From: Hymenobacter lapidiphilus
GTDB taxonomy: Bacteria > Bacteroidota > Bacteroidia > Cytophagales > Hymenobacteraceae
Assembly: GCF_003417065.2 (NCBI RefSeq)
Contig: NZ_QVLT01000001.1
Coordinates: 174,788 to 238,787 of the forward strand
Length of the DNA: 64,000 nucleotides
Reading direction: 5' to 3'
Shown: piece by piece, positions 1 to 10,799 of the stretch
How the letters are laid out: each line of letters starts with the position of its first letter
Position numbering within the stretch: position 1 is the stretch's first letter
Program-made: the position numbers and the translations under genes
The notes under the pieces: model-generated
Told to the model about the DNA's origin: nothing
Database searches by the model: none
What the model saw: only the letters and a program-made list of their open reading frames with translations

Positions 1-197
1 CACTATATCTTTCCCCGACAATTCAACCAACACGGCTTTTCGGCCCCGCAACCCATTTTCCTTCTCCTCAACCCCCGAAAAATACCACTTACCCCGGCCG
101 GCCGGGTTGGTGCGCCGGCCCGGGGCGTTGAGGGAGCCGCTGGCGGGGTTGATTGAAGAAGGCCGCCCAGCGGCCCGTCGTTGCACTATTTTCGAGG

Positions 198-1475
198 ATG
201 GAAGTTCTGCCACCACCTGCTCCTGCCGCTCCCGCCCCACTCCGGCCACCGCTGTGGCGAAGCTGGCAGGCGCGGTTGCGCGAGTGGCTGCGGCCCACCG
301 AGTGGTCGGCCCACGACCCGGAGGCCACCCGGGTGCCGCGTTGGGTGCATATTCTGCTGTGGCTGTGGCTGCTGACGATTGACGGGCTGAAAATCAGCAA
401 CATTGTCTCAAAGCTGCCCCAGTTCCCGCTTACGGCGGCCGAGTGGGGCCCTTTGCTGCCGCAGCTGGGCCGACTGCTACTCGAAGACGTGAGCGCCGCC
501 ATGTTGTTTTACCTGACCTGGCGCTGGCTGGTGCCCTCCACGCTGGGCCGCGGCCGGGTGGTACAATACATACCGATGGCCGCCTTGCTGCTGCTGCCTT
601 ACCTGGGCCTGAATGGCTGGCTAATGCCCCAGCTGTTTCCATCCGGAGTGCATGTATCAACCCAGAAAGTGCCCCCGACACCCAGCCGCCAGGGCAAGTC
701 AACCACGATAAGAATCGACGTCGCGAAGCTTAAGAAACCCTCTCCGCCGGATATGGCTATGCGGTTGTTTGCGGCGGCTATTCTGGGCGCGTTCATTGTC
801 GGCAGTGCCTCCGCCATGCGCATCACCGACGACTACCTGCGCGGGCAGCGCAACCGCCGCGAGCTGGAACGGCAGCAGCTGCTCACGGAGCTGGCCATGC
901 TTAAAACCCAGATCAATCCGCACTTCCTGTTTAACACGCTCAACAACATTTACTCGCTCACGAGCCGCAAGTCGGATAAGGCGCCAGAGGCGGTGCTGCG
1001 GCTGGCCGAGATTATGCGCTACCTGCTCTACGAAAGCAGCACCGACACCGTGCCGCTGAGCCGCGAGCTGGCCCACCTGCGCAGCTTTCTGGATTTGCAG
1101 CGGCTGCGGCTGCCGGCCTCGGCCCAGGAGGCGGTAGTGCTGGAAGTAGCAGGCACCAACCCCGACTGCGTACACCCCATTGCGCCGCTTCTGCTGCTGC
1201 CGCTGGTCGAAAACGCCTTCAAGCACGGCGACCTGACGGCCCGCCCCGTGGCCGTGCACATTGCCCTGCACCTGGCCGCCGATGGCCTGCTGCGCTTCTC
1301 GGTACTCAACCATGTGGCGCCCGCCGATGCCGAGCGCCCCCTGCCCCAGCAGCCCGGCGGCGTGGGCCTGGCCAACCTGCAGCGCCGCCTGGAACTGCTC
1401 TACCCTCACCGCCACACCCTCGATGTGCAGACTACTCCGGAGCAGCACCGCGTTACCTTAGTGCTGCTGCCGTAG
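198..1475 (+). CDS. LytS/YehU-type sensor histidine kinase
   Basis: This is an inner-membrane sensor kinase that should phosphorylate the LytTR regulator encoded next. Four hydrophobic segments occupy roughly the first 220 residues. They are followed by the His_kinase motif NPHFLFNTLNN, with the phospho-acceptor His near residue 242, and a C-terminal HATPase with an N-box (LVENAFKHG) and a G-box (GGVGLANLQRRL). A TTG in the same frame at 153 would add 15 residues. I prefer the ATG at 198 because the extra residues are not hydrophobic or conserved-looking. The ligand is unknown. The gap to the regulator contains a 35-bp inverted repeat, so co-transcription is likely but not shown. Confidence 0.9.
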   Translation: MEVLPPPAPAAPAPLRPPLWRSWQARLREWLRPTEWSAHDPEATRVPRWVHILLWLWLLTIDGLKISNIVSKLPQFPLTAAEWGPLLPQLGRLLLEDVSAAMLFYLTWRWLVPSTLGRGRVVQYIPMAALLLLPYLGLNGWLMPQLFPSGVHVSTQKVPPTPSRQGKSTTIRIDVAKLKKPSPPDMAMRLFAAAILGAFIVGSASAMRITDDYLRGQRNRRELERQQLLTELAMLKTQINPHFLFNTLNNIYSLTSRKSDKAPEAVLRLAEIMRYLLYESSTDTVPLSRELAHLRSFLDLQRLRLPASAQEAVVLEVAGTNPDCVHPIAPLLLLPLVENAFKHGDLTARPVAVHIALHLAADGLLRFSVLNHVAPADAERPLPQQPGGVGLANLQRRLELLYPHRHTLDVQTTPEQHRVTLVLLP

Positions 1476-1508
1476 AGACGACGCCCTGACTGGCGGCAGT
1501 AGAGAATA

Positions 1509-1607
1509 GGTCATGCTGAGCTTGCCGAAGCATCTCTACCGCACTGACAATCCTGACGTTTAGGTTTACTATTGCGGTAGAGATGCTTCGGCAAGCTCAG
1601 CATGACC
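1509..1607. repeat. 35-bp perfect inverted repeat between kinase and regulator
   Basis: The arms at 1509-1543 and 1573-1607 are exact reverse complements (GGTCATGCTGAGCTTGCCGA... / ...TCGGCAAGCTCAGCATGACC) around a 29-base spacer. The same family, built from GCGGTAGAGATGCT and CTCAGCATGAC modules, recurs at 39675-39806. It could fold into a strong RNA hairpin in the kinase-regulator message. Confidence 0.9.
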
Positions 1608-1644
1608 CGTTCTTTTGCTTACCAAGTCATTCCCCAACTCACCC

Positions 1645-2388
1645 ATGACCTGCGTAATTCTTGATGATGAGCCGCTGGCCCTCGACCTGCTGGCTGACTA
1701 CTGCGCCCAGGTACCAGGGCTGGAGCTGGTGGGGCAATTTGATGATGCGCTGGCGGCGCTGGCTTTCCTGCAGGACAACCCCGTGGATGTGGTGTTTCTC
1801 GACATTCATATGCCCCGGCTGACGGGCGTTCAGCTGGCCCAGCTGCTGCCCCAGCCCGGCCCGCGCATTGTGTTTACTACCGCCTACGACCAGTACGCAG
1901 TACGCAGCTACGAGCTCAGCGCGGCCGATTACCTGCTCAAGCCCATTGCCTTCGAGCGGTTTGTGCAGGCGGTGCAGCGGGTACGCCAGCAGCTGATGGC
2001 AGCCGCGCCCGCCGCCACGCCGCCTGCCCCAGCCGCACCCGAATCGGCCCCTGCCGCCGCTGCCCCCGACGACGCTATGTTCGTCAAGAACGAGCATCGG
2101 CTACAGCGCGTGGCCTTCGACGATTTGCTCTACATCGAAGGCATGAAGGAGTACCTGATGCTCTATACCACTACGGGCAAGGTACTCACGCTGCAGTCGT
2201 TTCGGCGGCTGGAGGAAGTGCTGCCCCCCGAGCGGTTTGCCCGCATCCACAAGTCGTTTCTGGTGGCCCTAAGCCGCATCGAGCACGTGGAGCGCGGCAA
2301 AGTGCAGGTGGCGGGCCGCCTGCTGCCCATCGGCGACACCTACCGCGAATCCTTCAACGCCCTGATTAAGGCCTATAATCAGCTTTGA
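1645..2388 (+). CDS. LytTR-family response regulator
   Basis: This is a cytoplasmic transcription regulator partnered with the upstream LytS-type kinase. The N-terminal receiver domain shows the acidic pair DDE near residues 7-9, the phospho-acceptor Asp at about residue 53 (VVFLDIHMP), and the conserved Lys in LLKPIAF. An Ala/Pro-rich linker of about 30 residues follows, then a LytTR DNA-binding domain (roughly 135-247) ending in the typical RIHKSFLVAL...GRLLPIG pattern. An in-frame TTG at 1615 exists, but the ATG at 1645 starts directly at the receiver fold. Target genes cannot be read from the sequence. Confidence 0.92.
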   Translation: MTCVILDDEPLALDLLADYCAQVPGLELVGQFDDALAALAFLQDNPVDVVFLDIHMPRLTGVQLAQLLPQPGPRIVFTTAYDQYAVRSYELSAADYLLKPIAFERFVQAVQRVRQQLMAAAPAATPPAPAAPESAPAAAAPDDAMFVKNEHRLQRVAFDDLLYIEGMKEYLMLYTTTGKVLTLQSFRRLEEVLPPERFARIHKSFLVALSRIEHVERGKVQVAGRLLPIGDTYRESFNALIKAYNQL

Positions 2389-2394
2389 TTTAGT

Positions 2395-2558
2395 GCTTGG
2401 TTGATAGGGCGTAGTGCTTAGGCAGACAGCCGTATTCTGACGAAAGAAGGGCCCTGTCATACCAGAACGAGTCGTTGTTACGATTTTCGTCCAGGCGCGA
2501 CAAGGCCCTTCGTCAGGTCCAGGGCGTATGCCTACGCACTACGCACTACGCCCTACCA
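2395..2558. repeat. Imperfect intergenic inverted repeats
   Basis: The 171-base gap between the convergent LytTR and WrbA genes contains nested inverted repeats. GTTGATAGGGCGTAGTGC near 2399 faces the tandem GCACTACGCACTACGCCCTA near 2537. An inner pair is AGAAGGGCC / GGCCCTTC. The convergent position suggests a bidirectional transcription end, but there is no clean U-tract. Confidence 0.6.
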
Positions 2559-2559
2559 A

Positions 2560-3171
2560 CTACGCACTAAGCTTCTTGGCTATTTCGGAAGAGTGACGGC
2601 CCTGGAAACGAGCCCCTTCCAGCTCGTTGGCGCTGGGTTGCCGCTCGCCCTGGCCGCCGGCCACGGTGCTGGCCCCGTAGGGCGTGCCGCCCGTTACTTC
2701 GTGGAGGCCCATCTGGCCCTGCCAAGCGTAGGGCAGGCCTACTACCACCATGCCAAGGTGTAGCAATTCGGTATGCAACGCGCGCAGCGTGGTTTCCTGG
2801 CCGCCGTGCTGCGTGGCGGTGCTCACGAAACCCCCTCCTACTTTACCCACCAGCTTGCCAGCAGCCCACAGTGCCCCGGTCCCGTCCAGGAAGGCCTGTA
2901 TCTGCCCGCAGACGTTGCCGTAACGGGTAGGCGTACCAATAATGATGGCATCGTACTCTTCCAGCTCCGAAGGCTTGGCTACCGGAATATGGTCGAACGC
3001 CTTCTGCGCTTCAGTAGCCCCTGTTTTGTCAAGTACTTCGCGCGGCAGCGTTTCGGGCACCCGCTTGATAACGACCTTATTTCCCTCAACCTCCCGTGCA
3101 CCTTCGGCCACAGCCTCGGCCAGCTTGTACACGTGGCCATAAGTCGAATAAAACAGAATCAGTGTTTTCAT
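2560..3171 (-). CDS. wrbA: WrbA-type NAD(P)H:quinone oxidoreductase
   Basis: This is a cytoplasmic flavodoxin-fold enzyme that reduces quinones in two-electron steps with NAD(P)H and FMN. It is 203 residues long, the usual WrbA length. The FMN phosphate-binding loop is at the N-terminus ([17 protein letters not shown]). Characteristic WrbA blocks follow: [45 protein letters not shown], and a GTPYGAS segment near the C-terminus. The open frame continues 160 codons upstream of the ATG at 3171, but that extension has no coding character and WrbA begins exactly at MKTLILFYS. It is a single-gene unit convergent with the LytTR gene. Confidence 0.93.
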   Translation of the reverse strand: MKTLILFYSTYGHVYKLAEAVAEGAREVEGNKVVIKRVPETLPREVLDKTGATEAQKAFDHIPVAKPSELEEYDAIIIGTPTRYGNVCGQIQAFLDGTGALWAAGKLVGKVGGGFVSTATQHGGQETTLRALHTELLHLGMVVVGLPYAWQGQMGLHEVTGGTPYGASTVAGGQGERQPSANELEGARFQGRHSSEIAKKLSA

Positions 3172-3469
3172 GGGTGGTATGATATTGAGGGTGTAAAAGT
3201 GAAGAACTGCGCCGGCAGCCCACTGTATAGCCGTTGAGTTAAAAAAGGTTGCAGTGCTTCTGCGGCCGGTTGAACTACATGAAGACGAAAGACTTATCTT
3301 GTAGGTTCGGAAATAGCCAGGTGGCCATGCAACCTCCGCCGGTCTGTTCGTCCTCTTATGGGCACTTAGCCGGCCACTAGCCGGAATCCGTTCCGCCCCT
3401 ATTATCTTAACTGCGTATGCAGCACGCTTTCTACTCCGGAACCGGCCTCCGCATTGGCCGGCAAGCTCA

Positions 3470-4153
3470 ATGAGTGCCCTGTCGGCGGCCCTGAGTGGGG
3501 TTGGCAGCCTCCGGAGCCTGCTGCCGGGTGCCCACGTGGCCACCGGGTCGGCGGCGGCTACGGCCCCCACGGCCACCCGCACGCTCACGCCCCCCGCGCA
3601 GCTTTCCGATGGCGAGCTGCTCGACGGCTGTCTGGCTGGCAGCCGGCTCATGCAGAAATACCTGTACGAGCGGTTTGCGGGCCGTATGATGGCCGTGTGC
3701 CTGCGCTATGCCCAAACCACCTTCGAGGCGGAGGATGTGCTGCAGGAAGGCTTCATAACCGTATTTAAGAACTTGGCCAGCTTCCGCCGCGAGTGCCCGC
3801 TGGAGTTCTGGATTCGTCGTATTATGGTGAATGCGGCCCTGCGCCAGCACCGCCGCAACGCCCCGCTGGTGGCAGTCAGCGACGGGGGCGAATACCCCCA
3901 GGACCTGGCCGGCGAGGAGTTCACGCTTTCCAACTACAACTTCGAAGAGCTGCTCGGGCTGGTCCAGGACTTAGCCCCGCGCTACCAGATGGTGTTCAAC
4001 CTGTTTGCCATTGAAGGCTACGGGCACAAGGAAATCGGGGAGATGCTGGGCATTTCCGAGGGCACCAGCAAGTCGCAGTACTCGCGGGCCCGTGCCATTC
4101 TGAAAAACAAAATAGAGCGCCTCGACGCGCAACGTCCTCATGGCTTCCGCTAA
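3470..4153 (+). CDS. ECF-family RNA polymerase sigma factor
   Basis: This sigma-70 family member of the extracytoplasmic-function class redirects RNA polymerase. Region 2 is visible as [22 protein letters not shown]...[21 protein letters not shown], followed by [12 protein letters not shown]. Region 4 is the helix-turn-helix ...[40 protein letters not shown]. The first 45 residues are a low-complexity Ala/Thr/Pro extension not usual for the family, so the true start could be further in. It overlaps the next gene by 14 bp, which points to translational coupling with a membrane-anchored partner that may restrain it. Confidence 0.9.
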   Translation: MSALSAALSGVGSLRSLLPGAHVATGSAAATAPTATRTLTPPAQLSDGELLDGCLAGSRLMQKYLYERFAGRMMAVCLRYAQTTFEAEDVLQEGFITVFKNLASFRRECPLEFWIRRIMVNAALRQHRRNAPLVAVSDGGEYPQDLAGEEFTLSNYNFEELLGLVQDLAPRYQMVFNLFAIEGYGHKEIGEMLGISEGTSKSQYSRARAILKNKIERLDAQRPHGFR

Positions 4154-5729
4154 ACCCCCGTTTGACAACCACCAGCCCGAGCGCCCTACCGGCGACTTGG
4201 AGCACCTTTTCCGGCAGAAGCTGGCCGAGGCTGAGGTGCGCCCGCGGGCCAATTTCTGGGACCAGCTCGACCACGAGCTGGTAACCCAGCAGCATACCGA
4301 CATGCTCCGCCAGAACGCCATGTACCGCCAGCGGGCCGCCGTGTACCGCTGGGCCGCCGCCGCCTGCCTGGTGTTGGCGCTGGGCGTGGCCAGCTGGGCC
4401 TACCTGGCCCAGTCGGGCCGGGCCGACAGCCCCGTACTGGCCACCATCACCACCGGGCCTGCCGCCTCTTCGCAGGGCTTGGCCCTGCCCGAAACCGGCA
4501 TTGGAGCTGGCATTGGAGCCGGCCGCTACGACCATCCGGCCGGACTGGCGGCAACACTGTCGGCCGATGAGGCCGCCACGCAGTCAGTTGGCGCATATGG
4601 GCCCGACCGCGCCCTGCGTACCACGGGTCAGCCCGCTACCAACTACGAGTTGGCAACGACTTTTGCCGGAACCAAGGAGGCCTTCCGGGGCGCTTACGCC
4701 ACTAATGGCTTGCCAACGCTGCCGGGCCTGCGCCAGAGCGTGGCCGCCGCCTGGGACCACCCAAGCAACCTGGCGGTATCGTTTGACGACCTGAACCTGC
4801 GCGATGCGCTGGGCCTGGGCCGCCCGGGCCAGCGCCGGCTGCTACTGCTGCTACCAGATGAAGTTACGGCAGCAGCGGTGGTAAGAACCGACTTTACGCC
4901 TGAACCCGCGCCGAAAGCCCCCGGTAAGCTCTGGAAGCGCCTGCGCGTGGGTGGAGGTTATGCCCTGAGCGTGTTCAACCCCAATATCAACTTCTCGCGG
5001 GCCGATGGCCGCACCCAGACTGACCCCGTAACCAGCGCCCTGCGCAGCTACTACCAGGAGGATGCCGAGCGCGAGTACCGTCGCAACCTGCGCTCGGGCC
5101 CCAGCCAGCGCGTAGCCCTCACGGCCTCCTACCAGCTCAGCCCTCGCTGGACGGTAACGACCGGAGCCGAATGGGCCGAAAGCCGGGCTTCTTCAGCTAC
5201 TTCGTTTGGCTTCCTGGATGGCAAGCAGGTGGGCAGCGAGGCACCCGATATTTTCGCCCAGCAGACCTACCGAAACTCCAGTGCCGGTTTTACTACCAGC
5301 AGCGCAGGCCCTCCGGCCCGGCCTACCTCGTACCGCTACCGCACCGCAGCCGTACCCGTGAGCCTTAGCTACGGTTCCAGCAAAACGGGCCTTTCGCTCT
5401 ATGCAAAAGCCGGCGCTGTGGTTAGCCTGCTGCTCAACAGTCGCTCGGAGCTGGAGGGCTCACCCGATGCCACCCGCAGCTACGACATCCGCTCGTCGGA
5501 GTCGCCCTATCGGACGCTGTTTGCCTCGGGCCGCCTCGGCGGTGGCGTGCGCTTCCAGCCCGCGCTTTCGACCTGGAACGTAACGGTGGGCCCCAGCGCT
5601 GAGGTGTTTATCACTCCGCTCAACGCTAACCCCAGCCAAAGCGCCGTTCATCAAACTCGCCCCTACAGCGTGGGGGTAGAAGCCACGGTAGAGTTCGGCA
5701 GCACCAAGGTGATGTCGGTAGTGCAGTAA
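4140..5729 (+). CDS. Membrane-anchored protein with barrel-like C-terminus, sigma-factor partner
   Basis: The 529-residue protein has three parts. A soluble N-terminus of about 60 residues carries the pattern LEHLFRQKLAEAEVRPRANFWDQL, recalled from Bacteroidetes proteins encoded next to ECF sigma factors. One membrane segment lies near residues 65-85 (WAAAACLVLALGVASWAYLAQ). A long linker then leads to a C-terminal half rich in alternating strands (RVGGGYALSVFNPNINFSR, VALTASYQLSPRWTVTTGAEW), resembling an outer-membrane beta-barrel. Its start lies inside the sigma gene. I infer an anti-sigma or envelope-sensing role. A single inner-membrane helix ahead of a barrel is topologically odd. Confidence 0.75.
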   Translation: MASAKPPFDNHQPERPTGDLEHLFRQKLAEAEVRPRANFWDQLDHELVTQQHTDMLRQNAMYRQRAAVYRWAAAACLVLALGVASWAYLAQSGRADSPVLATITTGPAASSQGLALPETGIGAGIGAGRYDHPAGLAATLSADEAATQSVGAYGPDRALRTTGQPATNYELATTFAGTKEAFRGAYATNGLPTLPGLRQSVAAAWDHPSNLAVSFDDLNLRDALGLGRPGQRRLLLLLPDEVTAAAVVRTDFTPEPAPKAPGKLWKRLRVGGGYALSVFNPNINFSRADGRTQTDPVTSALRSYYQEDAEREYRRNLRSGPSQRVALTASYQLSPRWTVTTGAEWAESRASSATSFGFLDGKQVGSEAPDIFAQQTYRNSSAGFTTSSAGPPARPTSYRYRTAAVPVSLSYGSSKTGLSLYAKAGAVVSLLLNSRSELEGSPDATRSYDIRSSESPYRTLFASGRLGGGVRFQPALSTWNVTVGPSAEVFITPLNANPSQSAVHQTRPYSVGVEATVEFGSTKVMSVVQ

Positions 5730-5909
5730 ATTTTCGAGTGGCAAGGAATTGGATAGGAGATAGGCGGATAGAACATTAGGCAGAATCAAGAATCAAGGGT
5801 AGCTTCGTAGGCAGGCCGCTATTACCTGCCTGCCGCACAGGGTTCTTCGCGCCACCTACCATTCTGTCGGCCGGCCGGCCGCCACCTGCCACTCAGCACA
5901 AAATCCACC

Positions 5910-6278
5910 ATGAACCGTTTTACCCTCCTGCTGACGACATTTGGTCTGGCCCTGAGTGTGGCGGGCTGCTCGGTTACGTCCGACGATGTGTCGCCTACGC
6001 TCAACTGCGGGGGAAATTTTTCGCTGACGCTCATCGAGCAACTCAAGCAGAAGCCCAAGCAAACACCGGCCGCCGAAGTAACCCAATACACCTACCAGGG
6101 CCGCACGGTGTTCCTGGTAACCGGCGGCAGCCCGGCTGCCTACGCCTATCTGTTCGATAACTGCGGCAACGTGGTGTGTGCCGCCGCCGGTGGCCCCACC
6201 GGCCAGGGCGACGGCGCCTGCTCCGATTTTGCCACCACCGCCACCGCCCCCACCCTTATCTGGCGCGACCCGCGGTAG
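5910..6278 (+). CDS. Small lipoprotein of unknown function
   Basis: The 122-residue product has a lipoprotein signal peptide (MNRFTLLLTTFGLALSVAGC) with a lipobox LSVAGC near residue 20, so it should be lipid-anchored outside the inner membrane. The mature part has three further Cys residues (NCGG, DNCGNVVCAA) that could form disulfides, and a strand-rich region YTYQGRTVFLVTGG...AYLFDNCG. I do not recognise a named family with confidence. It stands alone between the sigma-partner gene and uvrB. A GC-rich terminator follows at 6359. Confidence 0.75.
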   Translation: MNRFTLLLTTFGLALSVAGCSVTSDDVSPTLNCGGNFSLTLIEQLKQKPKQTPAAEVTQYTYQGRTVFLVTGGSPAAYAYLFDNCGNVVCAAAGGPTGQGDGACSDFATTATAPTLIWRDPR

Positions 6279-6358
6279 CGTTCAGTGCCACGTTGCTAGT
6301 GCCCAGCGCTTAGGCTATTCCTGGGTTTGATTGGACCTCCAGACGCTAAGCGCCAGTC

Positions 6359-6392
6359 AAAAGCCCGCTTCTACTTGCAGAAGCGGGCTTTT
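6359..6392 (+). terminator. Rho-independent terminator
   Basis: A perfect 14-bp stem (AAAAGCCCGCTTCT / AGAAGCGGGCTTTT) encloses a 6-base loop and ends in a T run. It separates the lipoprotein gene from uvrB. Confidence 0.85.
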
Positions 6393-6518
6393 GGCATCCG
6401 GGACGGCTCTGCGTTTCCTCCGTGCACCTCCGCAGGAAAGCTACCAGAAGCTATTAGCCCAACCGCACGAACCAACGGCCCCGGAAAGCGGTTATCACAG
6501 GCTGCCTAACTTGCCTGC

Positions 6519-8555
<2,037 letters not shown>

Positions 8556-8570
8556 TTCGTATCTTCAATT

Positions 8571-8798
8571 ATGGAATCTATGCACCCGCTTGTTCAGTTC
8601 AACCCCGCCATCCGGTTCGGTAAGCCGTGCATTATAGGCACCCGCATTGCCGTGCAGGACATTTTATCCTGGCTCGGCTCGGGCATGAGCTTTGAGGAAA
8701 TCGAGGAAGACTTCCCGGAGTTGACGCAGGTGCATATCAGGGCGGCGCTGGCTTTCGCGGCCAATATTGAACGGCGCACCCGGCAAGTAGCGGCATGA
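8571..8798 (+). CDS. DUF433 antitoxin
   Basis: This 75-residue protein belongs to the DUF433 (VapB-like) family. It shows the typical pattern NPAIRFGKPCIIGTRIAVQDILSWLGSGMSFEEIEEDFPELTQVHIRAALAFAA, a small winged-helix fold that binds DNA and the toxin. It overlaps the DUF5615 toxin gene by 4 bp (ATGA), the standard arrangement for this toxin-antitoxin type. A second ATG at 8580 would shorten it by three residues. The toxin reading frame is broken, so this antitoxin may be an orphan unless the break is a sequence error. Confidence 0.88.
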   Translation: MESMHPLVQFNPAIRFGKPCIIGTRIAVQDILSWLGSGMSFEEIEEDFPELTQVHIRAALAFAANIERRTRQVAA

Positions 8799-9129
8799 AG
8801 TGGCTGCTCGATGCCAACTTATCCTACCGGTTGGTCCGGCAATTGGCAGGTGCGCGGCGGAGATACTACATGTTAGCCGGTCTGGACTCGCAGCCCCCGC
8901 ATCCGACGAAGAAATATGGGAGTGGGCGAGGGTTAACGGAGCGCTTATCATCACCAATGACGAAGACTTTTATCGGCTGGCGGCTATCTACCCCTTCCCG
9001 CCGAAAGTAGTGCTCCTGCGAACTGGAAACCAATCCACTGCCTTCATTACAGAGCTATTGCTTCGCCATGTGGATGAAATTATAGCGCTGGATGCAGCTG
9101 ATGAAATAGGGATCTTAGAGCTGTATTGA
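8795..9129 (+). pseudogene. DUF5615 PIN-like toxin, frameshifted
   Basis: The family start MKWLLDANLSYRLVRQL is read from 8795. The rest of the family pattern (AEILHVSRSGLAAPASDEEIWEWARVNGALIITNDEDFYRLA...) lies in the other frame from about 8850 on. The shift between frames equals the loss of one base, in the stretch around 8842-8862. DUF5615 proteins are PIN-fold ribonuclease-like toxins; the acidic residues D7 and TNDEDF are both present, one on each side of the break. Either the toxin is inactivated or one base is missing from the sequence. The downstream part is well preserved, which favours a recent event or an error. Confidence 0.8.
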
Positions 9130-9160
9130 GCCCGCCTGCTCATTCGACCCTGTGCTGACA

Positions 9161-9868
9161 TTAGCTTCCTAGCCCCCGCAGCCATGCCGGTACCTCGGCC
9201 ACCGACTGCATCTCACGGAACGAAGCCCCAGCCTGCTCGGCTTCCGACACGCGCTCCAGCACCCAGGTGGTGTGGTAGGGCACGTAGGCCGCGTGGCCGC
9301 CCAAGCGGGCCACCGGCAGCACGTCGGACTTGAGCGAATTGCCCACCATCACGAACTCCTCGGGCCGCAAGTTGTGGCGGTCGAGGATGCGCTGGTAGGC
9401 ACTTTCGTTCTTCTCGCTTACAATTTCGACATGGTCGAACAGGTCGCCGAGGCCGGAGCGGGCCAGCTTGCTTTCCTGGTCGAACAAGTCGCCCTTAGTG
9501 AGCAGCATCAGCGGCAGGCCCTGGGCTTTGATGGCGGCCAGCGTGTCGGCCACATCGGGCAGCAGCTCGATGGGGTAGTCCAGCAGGCGCTTGCCCAGGT
9601 CGAGGATGTGTTGGATTTCCTGGCCCGTAATCTGCCCGTCGGTGAGCTGGAGCACGGTTTCAATCATCGAGAGCATGAAGGGCTTGGCCCCGTAGCCGAA
9701 CAGCGGCAGGTTCTGGCGCTGCACCGCAAAAAACTGGTCGGTGAACTGTTGCGGCGTGCCGTAGTGGCCCAGCAGCTCGTGGAGGCGGGCTTCGGCGGCG
9801 TCGAAGTGGGGCTGGTTGGGCCAGAGCGTGTCGTCGGCGTCAAAAGCAATAAGGCGGGGAGCGGGCAT
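9161..9868 (-). CDS. HAD-superfamily hydrolase
   Basis: This is a haloacid-dehalogenase-like phosphohydrolase of 235 residues. Motif I is at the N-terminus (RLIAFDADDTLW, nucleophile D10 and acid D12). Motif II is LMLLTKGD and motifs III/IV are K...PEEFVMVGNSLKSDVLPVARLGG. A helical cap domain lies between motifs I and II. The ATG at 9868 is chosen because it places motif I at the N-terminus; the open frame runs 372 bases further upstream through the divergent CAT-like gene and is not coding there. The substrate is unknown; small phosphorylated metabolites are usual. It is divergent from the acetyltransferase gene with a 48-base gap. Confidence 0.88.
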   Translation of the reverse strand: MPAPRLIAFDADDTLWPNQPHFDAAEARLHELLGHYGTPQQFTDQFFAVQRQNLPLFGYGAKPFMLSMIETVLQLTDGQITGQEIQHILDLGKRLLDYPIELLPDVADTLAAIKAQGLPLMLLTKGDLFDQESKLARSGLGDLFDHVEIVSEKNESAYQRILDRHNLRPEEFVMVGNSLKSDVLPVARLGGHAAYVPYHTTWVLERVSEAEQAGASFREMQSVAEVPAWLRGLGS

Positions 9869-9901
9869 GGGCGAAGTTAGCGGCAAAGAGAGGCGCGAAG
9901 T

Positions 9902-9909
9902 TACCTTTG
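9902..9909 (+). promoter_or_regulatory. -7 box of a Bacteroidetes promoter
   Basis: TACCTTTG matches the TAnnTTTG consensus. It ends only 7 bases before the ATG at 9917, so the transcript would be nearly leaderless. No clear -33 TTG is seen at the standard spacing. Confidence 0.6.
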
Positions 9910-9916
9910 CGCCTCT

Positions 9917-10558
9917 ATGAAACACCGCATCGAGCAGGCTGGTTGGAACCGGCAGGAGCATTTTGCCTTTTTCTCGCAATTTGAGGAGCCCTTTTTCGGC
10001 CTTGTAGCCGACGTAGATGCTACCCGCGCCTACCTCCGCGCCCGCGAGCTGGGCGTATCGTTCTTCCAACTCTACCTGCACGCCACGCTGGCGGCGGTGC
10101 AAACCGTGGAGAACCTGCGCTACCGCATCAGCCCCGACGGTCAGGTCGATTGTTACGACCAGATCAACGTGTCGGCCATCCTCACGCGCCCCGACCACAC
10201 CTTCGCTTTCAGCTTTATCCCCTTCAGCTCCGATTTGCACAACTTTGGCCAGGGCCTAGCCGCCGAAACCGAAGCCGTACGCCACAGCAGCGGCCTGCGC
10301 CTGAGCCCCGAAACGGGCCGGGCCGACGTTATCCACTTCTCGGCTCTGCCCTGGCTCTCGTTCACTGGCCTCACCCACGCCCGCAGTTTCGCCCGCCCCG
10401 CCGACAGCATCCCCAAAATATCGGTCGGCCGCCTGCGCCCCGAGGGCCCACGGCAGCTGCTGCCCGTGTCCGTCAACGTTCACCACGGCCTGGCCGACGG
10501 CTACCACGTAGGCCTGTTTCTGACGGAGTTGCAGCGGCAGCTGGATGGGGAGGCGTAG
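9917..10558 (+). CDS. Chloramphenicol acetyltransferase-like protein
   Basis: The 213-residue protein has the CAT fold. Its C-terminal catalytic signature NVHHGLADGYHVGLF carries the general-base His at about residue 189-190 and the structural DG. The family blocks FSQFEEPFFGLVADVD and PWLSFTGLTHA are also present. True CATs acetylate chloramphenicol using acetyl-CoA and are trimeric. Chromosomal homologues in Bacteroidetes often have unknown acceptors, so resistance is not assured. It sits just outside the left end of the integrative element and belongs to the chromosome, not to the element. Confidence 0.85.
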   Translation: MKHRIEQAGWNRQEHFAFFSQFEEPFFGLVADVDATRAYLRARELGVSFFQLYLHATLAAVQTVENLRYRISPDGQVDCYDQINVSAILTRPDHTFAFSFIPFSSDLHNFGQGLAAETEAVRHSSGLRLSPETGRADVIHFSALPWLSFTGLTHARSFARPADSIPKISVGRLRPEGPRQLLPVSVNVHHGLADGYHVGLFLTELQRQLDGEA

Positions 10559-10592
10559 CTTGTAGGCACCAAGGTGGGGCCCAAAAACAAGT

Positions 10593-10676
10593 CAGCCACC
10601 CAGATTTGCATCTAAGTGGCTGACTATGAATGAGCGAGAAACGAGGTTCGAACTCGCGACCCTCAGCTTGGGAAGC
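10593..10676. repeat. attL: 84-bp direct repeat, left end of integrative element
   Basis: This segment is identical base for base to 22552-22635. It contains the 3' part of tRNA-Gly (reverse strand, anticodon region to discriminator) plus the tRNA's own downstream hairpin (CAGCCACTTAG...GGGTGGCTG read on the minus strand). Homology continues imperfectly for about 20 bases to the left. The 5' half of the tRNA is missing here, so this is the displaced original 3' end left by integration. Confidence 0.93.
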
Positions 10677-10777
10677 AGAATTCGGGATGGATGCATCCAA
10701 TCCAAACTGCGTTTCTGCTCACTGGGTGCACTTTCATGGGCTGGCCCTTTTCGGATGAGCCCCACCTTCTTCGCGTT

Positions 10778-10799
10778 TGTATGCACCACTGTATGCACC
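10778..10799. repeat. Two copies of TGTATGCACC, candidate integrase arm sites
   Basis: TGTATGCACC occurs at 10778-10787 and 10790-10799, 12 bases apart. A third copy is at 22520-22529, just inside the right repeat. Their position near both element ends fits arm-type recombinase binding sites. The second copy contains the preferred integrase start codon, which would allow autoregulation. This is inference. Confidence 0.45.

Noticed and set aside
2773..3237. 154-codon plus-strand ORF opposite WrbA
   Set aside because: It is antisense to a complete WrbA gene with every conserved block intact, and has no recognisable protein character.
9272..9880. 202-codon plus-strand ORF opposite the HAD hydrolase
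   Set aside because: The minus-strand frame has clear HAD motifs; the plus-strand frame is a shadow.
9917..10558. CAT-like gene as resistance cargo of the integrative element
   Set aside because: It lies outside attL and its base composition matches the chromosome, so it is not part of the element.
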